Part shown: piece after piece, positions 58,956 to 64,000 of the stretch | Layout of the letters: each line of letters begins with the position of its first letter | How positions within the stretch are numbered: position 1 is the stretch's first letter | Source of the DNA: Unio delphinus | Taxonomy: Eukaryota; Mollusca; Bivalvia; Unionida; Unionidae | Direction of reading: 5' to 3' | Assembly (NCBI GenBank): GCA_029339505.1 | Contig: JAQISU010000163.1 | Location: 1,984,001-2,048,000 of the forward strand | Length of the DNA: 64,000 nt | Program-made: the position numbers and the translations under genes | Notes under the pieces: model-generated | Told to the model about the DNA's origin: nothing | The model's database searches: none | What the model saw: only the letters and a program-made list of their open reading frames with translations

Positions 58956-59660
58956 CCCCTCACCATGGTAAGGGCCAGCAGCTATTTCTTGAACATTTCA
59001 ACATTCAACCTTATTTATGGTATTTTTCATCTTAGTGTAATAGTGAGAAATTTGCAGGTGTCATTGTGACACATAGTAATATTAAATTAATCTATGTATT
59101 TGAAACAGAATTAAATCCATGGCATGTTTGAGGATGACAGTACTTTAATACATCAGGTAGGGGCTTCATTCTTAATGAGACTACCGGTACATTTGATAAC
59201 TTTCAGGCAAAACTAATCAAGTCAAGTTTTGGTTTTGTTTACTCAAATGCTAAGGCCTGATATTTAAAGGTACTAAGCCAAAACAGTTATAGTTTAAAAA
59301 ACATAATGTATTTATACAAAATATTTCTGGGTGAAAGCTATCAAATCTTAGATAAGCCCTTCCACAGACAAATATATTGTAATTTAATTGAAACACACAG
59401 TGCATTCTTCTTTGGCCCCTTGATGGGCCCCTCTTTGTCTAATATGGTTGCTCTGCCTGACATGATGTCATTGCCGCCAGTATATAATAAGCTTGTAACT
59501 AAATTTTGACATGCTGTCTTGCTGAACCAATCAGATGACTGAGTACATGATTTAACATTATGTCAGTTGTTTGAGTCAGCCACATGGCAACTGGGATGCC
59601 CATAGAGATGTGTGCTTTTCAGTGTCAATGCTGCATTTAACTTAAAATTATCTGCGTAAA
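58956..59660. other. Unique DNA, no gene recognised
   Basis: Short open frames only. Confidence 0.5.
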
Positions 59661-59874
59661 GAACCACCCTCCTCCCATCCATCCACCATGTCATTTATTT
59701 GGAGCAGTTTCTTGCAAAACATAATGTTCCAGTTCTGTTCTCATTTGCATTGCCCAGGTTCCTGCGTTCACAGCTTTGCTTTCAAACTCAACTTTGTCAG
59801 TACTTTAATATGCTCAACTATTAATCCATATATACTTCATGCACACTTTCCATGGTCCATGTATATAGTATTGG

Positions 59875-60400
59875 CTGATGTTTGTTGTCATGGCAATCCT
59901 CGGGATCAGACTCAAATAAGTTTCAGTTATCAGTGTCCCCACACACCTCATATCAGCCCTTGCAGCTCCACATAACAGTGTCAGACACTCTTCACAACCC
60001 TACAAACTGCAAAGAGTCTCTCTTTTTGAGGTATTCCTATGGAATAAAGGGCCGCTGCCAAGTTTCATGCATTAACAACTTGGCTTTGGAACCCCAATTT
60101 GTGTCAGTTTTTAAAGGTATTCAACTATTATGCTCATTTAATCTTCATATCCTCTTTCTACATTGTATGTATCCGCTGATGTTTGTTGTCAAGGCATCCT
60201 CAGGATCAGACATGTCGAGTTTTGGTTATCAGGGTCCCTTTATACCTCATATCAGTTATCAGGGTCCCTTTATACCTCATATCAGTTATCAGGGTCCCTT
60301 TATACCTCATATCAGCCCCTTATGACTCCACATACAAGTGTTGGGCACACTTCACAACTCTACTTAACTCCCAGGAATCTCTTCCTGAGGCATTCCTATG
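59875..60400. repeat. Tandem duplication of ~300 bp with a local 30-bp triplication
   Basis: TGATGTTTGTTGTCA-GGCA, TCCTC-GGATCAGAC, TTATCAG-GTCCC, ACCTCATATCAGCCC and a GAGGTATTCCTATG-like end occur at 59876-60041 and 60177-60400. Within the second copy TTATCAGGGTCCCTTTATAC plus CTCATATCAG is repeated three times without change (60226-60315). Overlapping open frames are by-products. Confidence 0.85.
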
Positions 60401-60450
60401 CAACACAAAATTCAGAGATATGCTGGTGCTTTGTGCTGTGAACAGGACTT

Positions 60451-60814
60451 GTCCCCATTATACCAAAGATTGTTTTATATGTACAATAAAGTGCCTATTG
60501 AACCTATGTATTGTGTGTTTTTTAAAGAGGTAGAATTTAATCAAACATGACAAGCAGCAGAAAGCCCCCAAATAAGATGTACAAATAACATAAAGGAAAA
60601 CTGTTTGAAATCTTTAATTAAACAATGAGCAGTATGCCCTAGAATAACTAGACTGGTTTTCTAAATCATGGTGAAGTTGTTAATAACATGCACCCATCCA
60701 CACTGAAAGCAGCATTTCAATTTTCACTATCATGGTGAGACATAAACAATGGAAGTAATGTCTTTGAATTTATATCGCTTATCATGTAATAAGAAAAACA
60801 ATCATTTGAGTGGA
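60451..60814. other. Unique DNA, no feature recognised
   Basis: Nothing supported. Confidence 0.45.
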
Positions 60815-61350
60815 TGACTCTGACCTTTGACCCCAAAATCAATAGGCTTCTTTCTTATTTTAAAATATTCAAAGAGCTGGTCCAGCAGAATCCTTTGTTG
60901 TCCTTTCAGTTACATTGACACTGACCCTTCATCCCAAAATGAATATGTTTATTCTTTACCCACAGTGCAAGTCATCCACACAGTTTGGTACAGGTATGTC
61001 ATGTAGTACAAATGTTAATGTGCAAAAACAGAGTGATTTCGATCTTTAAACTTGTGACACAAACACACATTGGCTTTTTCCTTATCCAAATGCAAGCAAT
61101 CACAAAATTAGTTTAGGGATGTGATGTAGGGATAATCTTACTGTGCAAAACCATTTTTTTTGTTCTTTTAGTCAGTGACCTCAACTCATTACCCTCTGAC
61201 CCTAAGATCCATAAGTTTCTTCAATACCCTAAATGCAGAGACAAAATTTGGTCTAGATATGCAATGAAGAATTTTTGTCTTGGAGTCATGACCATGACCT
61301 TGTTTAGTAAAGGTACATGCTGTAGAATTAAAGTTATCATGCAAAAATGA
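60815..61350 (+). repeat. TGACCTTTGACC/AATCAATAGG-family array, about 4 diverged monomers
   Basis: Starts TGACCTTTGACCCCAAAATC then AATAGGCTTCTTTC. Later monomers show CAGTGCAAGTCATCCACACA, TTTGGTACAGGTATG, ATGTGCAAAAACAG, ACTGTGCAAAACCATTTTTT and CCATAAGTTTCTTCAATACC. Monomer spacing is roughly 110-150 bp. This is the presumed parent family of the 30-bp satellite. Confidence 0.7.
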
Positions 61351-62264
61351 TCAGTTAACAGATAACATCACTGTATATTTTCTCCACCTAATGACAGATC
61401 TACAAAAATCATTGACTTGTAAAAGAAATACACATTTGCAGATGATGTAATCAATTTCAAAAGTTGTTGTCATTTGCATAATGCCGGATGGTGTTTACAG
61501 TATCTCTGCAATTAACTCGAGCATGATGACTATGGTCATTATCAACTTACAAATGTATATTTGGCAATTCTGTAGTTCAAGTACATGTCAAACTTTGTTA
61601 GATAGTGGGTAGCCTACTTGAAAACTTTAGTAACCATTGGGCAATACACTTGAAACTTGGAGTGGCAATTTCAAATTTTAGGATGCCAAGTCCTAAAAGT
61701 TTAGTTACCTTAGACATTGAATGAAAACAGAAAAACAACTGATTGCAAAATTCAAAGTACTTAGTACAGGCAATATAAAGACCAAATTTTAAAAAAATAG
61801 TATAACTAATATATCTGACTCAGCTATTAACAGTTGTCATCTGCTTTAAAATCTGATCGGCCACAAAAATTCACTGTTTTGGAGCTAAATACTGTAAACA
61901 TTTCTCTTTATTATGAATATTCATGATCCAAGAATAAAGCAAAATTAATATGTGCAATACACACAAAAGTAAGGTTCAACTTTACCATATTGACATTTCA
62001 AAATGTTGTCACTCTTCTATTAAGTTAAGCTATTCTAATAATAGTCTGAAGAATTTAACAATTCAGGCTTTTCCATTCTTAAGTGGTCCATATAAACTGT
62101 GAATCAGTCAGGTTTACTGTAGACTGGTTCCAGCTGAAACTGGATTCTAATCATAATTATTAGAACCAATGAATATTAATTAATTAGTTTCTTAAACTTC
62201 TCTGCTGCATAAGAATGGGCTACTGATCGCTTCTAACACTGTTACCTGTTTATATGTTTCACTG
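61351..62264. other. Unique AT-rich DNA with a quasi-palindrome
   Basis: GGATTCTAATCATAATTATT followed by AGAACC (62141-62166) is close to self-complementary. No gene recognised. Confidence 0.5.
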
Positions 62265-62945
62265 AAGCTAAGGACCTTTGCGACACTTAAATCAATAGGG
62301 TTTTTCCATTCCCAGGTGCCAGCCATTCAAAATGTGCAGAAACCAAAGATGATTGTAAACATGAGACAATGTACAGAAACAATGTTTCTTCCTGTAGTCT
62401 GTGACCTTGACCTCAGACATTTTGAAACCAAACTTTATGAATTTCTTCGATTATTACAAGTGCAAACCATCCACAAATTTAGTAACTGTAGATGGAAAAT
62501 AACTATAGTTATTGTGCAGAAACAATCTTTTCATTAAAGTTCCAGTAATTTGATCTTTGACCTAATCACACCAAAATAAATAGGATTCTTCTTTACCCCT
62601 AGTATGAGCTGTCCATAATGGTTGGTAATTGTTGATGCAGAAAACTCAAGTTATTGTGTAAAAGCTAATAATTTCTTTCAACCTCAGAGACCTTGACCTT
62701 TTCATGCCAAATCAAAAGGTTTCTTCTTTAGCACAAGTGCAAGTCATCCATAAAGTTAGTAAAGAAATCACTTTTCTTCTGGCAGTCAGTGTGATTCTTT
62801 CTGCTGAATCTTTAGGTTTCTTCCTTTCCCAACCAAAAATCCATGCCATCCATGAAGTAACCACTGATGGTGAACAACTCAGGTTATTGTGCAGATTGAT
62901 TGATGATGGACATCCTAACATAATGCATTCTTCCTTATAGCAGGC
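62265..62945 (+). repeat. TGACCTTTGACC/AATCAATAGG-family array, about 4-5 diverged monomers
   Basis: AAATCAATAGGGTTTTTCCA, GTGACCTTGACCTC, ACAAGTGCAAACCATCCACA, TTATTGTGCAGAAACAATC, AAATAAATAGGATTCTTCTT, AGACCTTGACCTTTTCATGC, CAAAAGGTTTCTTCTTTAGC and ACAAGTGCAAGTCATCCATA. The open frames here read the repeat. Confidence 0.7.
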
Positions 62946-63560
62946 ATATAAATCTAAGATCAAGTTGAACAAAGCGTTTGCGGAACCTGGTGTTTCACCA
63001 GTATCCATTCAATGAGTTATCTCCACTTGATCTTACTTTACATATACTTTAAAAGGCAACTTGAGCATTGATGCCTAAAATATTACTGCTGCCAAAAAAT
63101 GTATTCATGTGCCCATGACACTTCAGAAAGTGAGACAATAAACCAAGAAGTTATTTTAAAACTAAATAAAAAATAATAGAATTTGTTATCAAAGCTATAT
63201 TTTATCATGTTCAACATATTATCTACAAAGTGCACACCAAGAATATTATCATTTTCTTTGAACTTTCTATTATACATGAATGTTATCTCATTACTATCAA
63301 ACTGTAATTCTCTTTGGAGAGGCAAGATAGCTATGCTTCATTGGCTGTCCATGTCAGTCTGGATGAGCTGCTGCTTCATTGTATCCTTGGAAACAGTACC
63401 TTGTTTCCATCTCTTTGGCATGGTATAGCCAATAATGTGTTAAACACACTGTTACTCCACCAACACCATGAAAAAATAATGAATAACTTTTTTGGATGCA
63501 TCATATGAATAATATTTTCAAAGCATGGATATTATATTGAATACAGTTTGACCAACCAGG
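62946..63560. other. Unique AT-rich DNA, no gene recognised
   Basis: TGGTATAGCCAATAATGTGT followed by TAAACAC (63421-63447) may be a worn SINE family C tail, too short to call. Confidence 0.4.
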
Positions 63561-63580
63561 TTTACAATACTAAGTACTAA

Positions 63581-63985
63581 GCATCATTCTTTCATCAGGG
63601 ATAACTGTTATTTCCTTTTCTTATCTCAAGTAATCATTCCATCATCAGAGATAACTGTTATTTCTTTTTCTTATCTCAAAAAATTCATCATATCATGAGG
63701 GATAACTGTTATTTCCTTCTCATATCTCAAGTAATCCTTCTATCGTGAGGGATAACTGTTATTTCCTTCTCTTACCTCAAGTAACCATTCCATCATGATG
63801 GATAACTGTTATTCCCTTCTCCTATCTCTATAATCATTCCGCAGCGAGGGATAATTTATTCCCTTATCTGATCTAAAAAAATAATTCTATAGCAAAAGAT
63901 AACTGTTCTTCCCTTATCTGATTTCAAATAATTATTCCATAGTGAGAGATAACTATTATTCCCTCGTCTGATCTCAATTGTCGGT
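63581..63985. repeat. ~58-bp tandem repeat, about 7 copies
   Basis: Units hold ATCATTCCATCATGAGGGAT, AACTGTTATTTCCTTCTC and TTATCTCAAGTA. They drift rightwards (CCCTTATCTGATCTCAA) and end about 15 bp before the window edge. Confidence 0.9.
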
Positions 63986-64000
63986 GCATGGCACAAACAA

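Noticed and set aside
59882..60533. Overlapping plus-strand open frames
   Set aside because: They cover a ~300-bp duplication and 30-bp triplication, with no domain and no start context.

Overview
This is eukaryotic, AT-rich, gene-poor DNA, most likely from a mollusc and probably a bivalve. That placement is inferred from three things: dispersed repeats built on TGACCTTTGACC and AATCAATAGG, several tRNA-headed SINEs of the type common in bivalves, and intron-containing GPCR coding sequence. No bacterial gene organisation is present.

Layout. Positions 1-17010 are one uninterrupted satellite: 567 monomers of exactly 30 bp, with higher-order repeats of about 7.1 kb. The array ends inside a degenerate dispersed repeat (17011-17800) from which the monomer appears to derive. 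From 17.8 to 64 kb the sequence is a mosaic of unique AT-rich DNA, more than twenty minisatellites (units 18-90 bp), SINEs in three families, a dispersed family marked by AGATC(T/A)GGGTC, a duplicated 1.1-1.35 kb block (20.3 and 23.2 kb), an 87-bp minisatellite of 18 nearly identical copies (33.0-34.6 kb), a promoter-like cluster of CACGTG/ACGT motifs (37.0-37.3 kb), a possible LTR with primer-binding site (37.4-38.2 kb), a hAT-like MITE inserted in a tandem array (45.2 kb), a LINE reverse-transcriptase relic (52 kb) and a nested DNA transposon with a frameshifted hAT transposase (54.9-57.3 kb).

Coding content. The only host-gene exon I can support is a 124-bp minus-strand exon (43691-43814). 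It encodes transmembrane helix 7 and helix 8 of a class A GPCR and has good splice sites. The rest of that gene was not located. The other substantial coding sequence is the hAT transposase, broken by a frameshift near its C-terminus. The long repetitive open frames (33-34.6 kb, 28-30 kb, the satellite) follow from tandem units whose length is a multiple of three, or from chance.

The parts do not form a pathway. The biology here is repeat turnover: birth and higher-order homogenisation of a satellite, minisatellite expansion, duplication and nested transposition around sparse exons. All alignments were done by eye.
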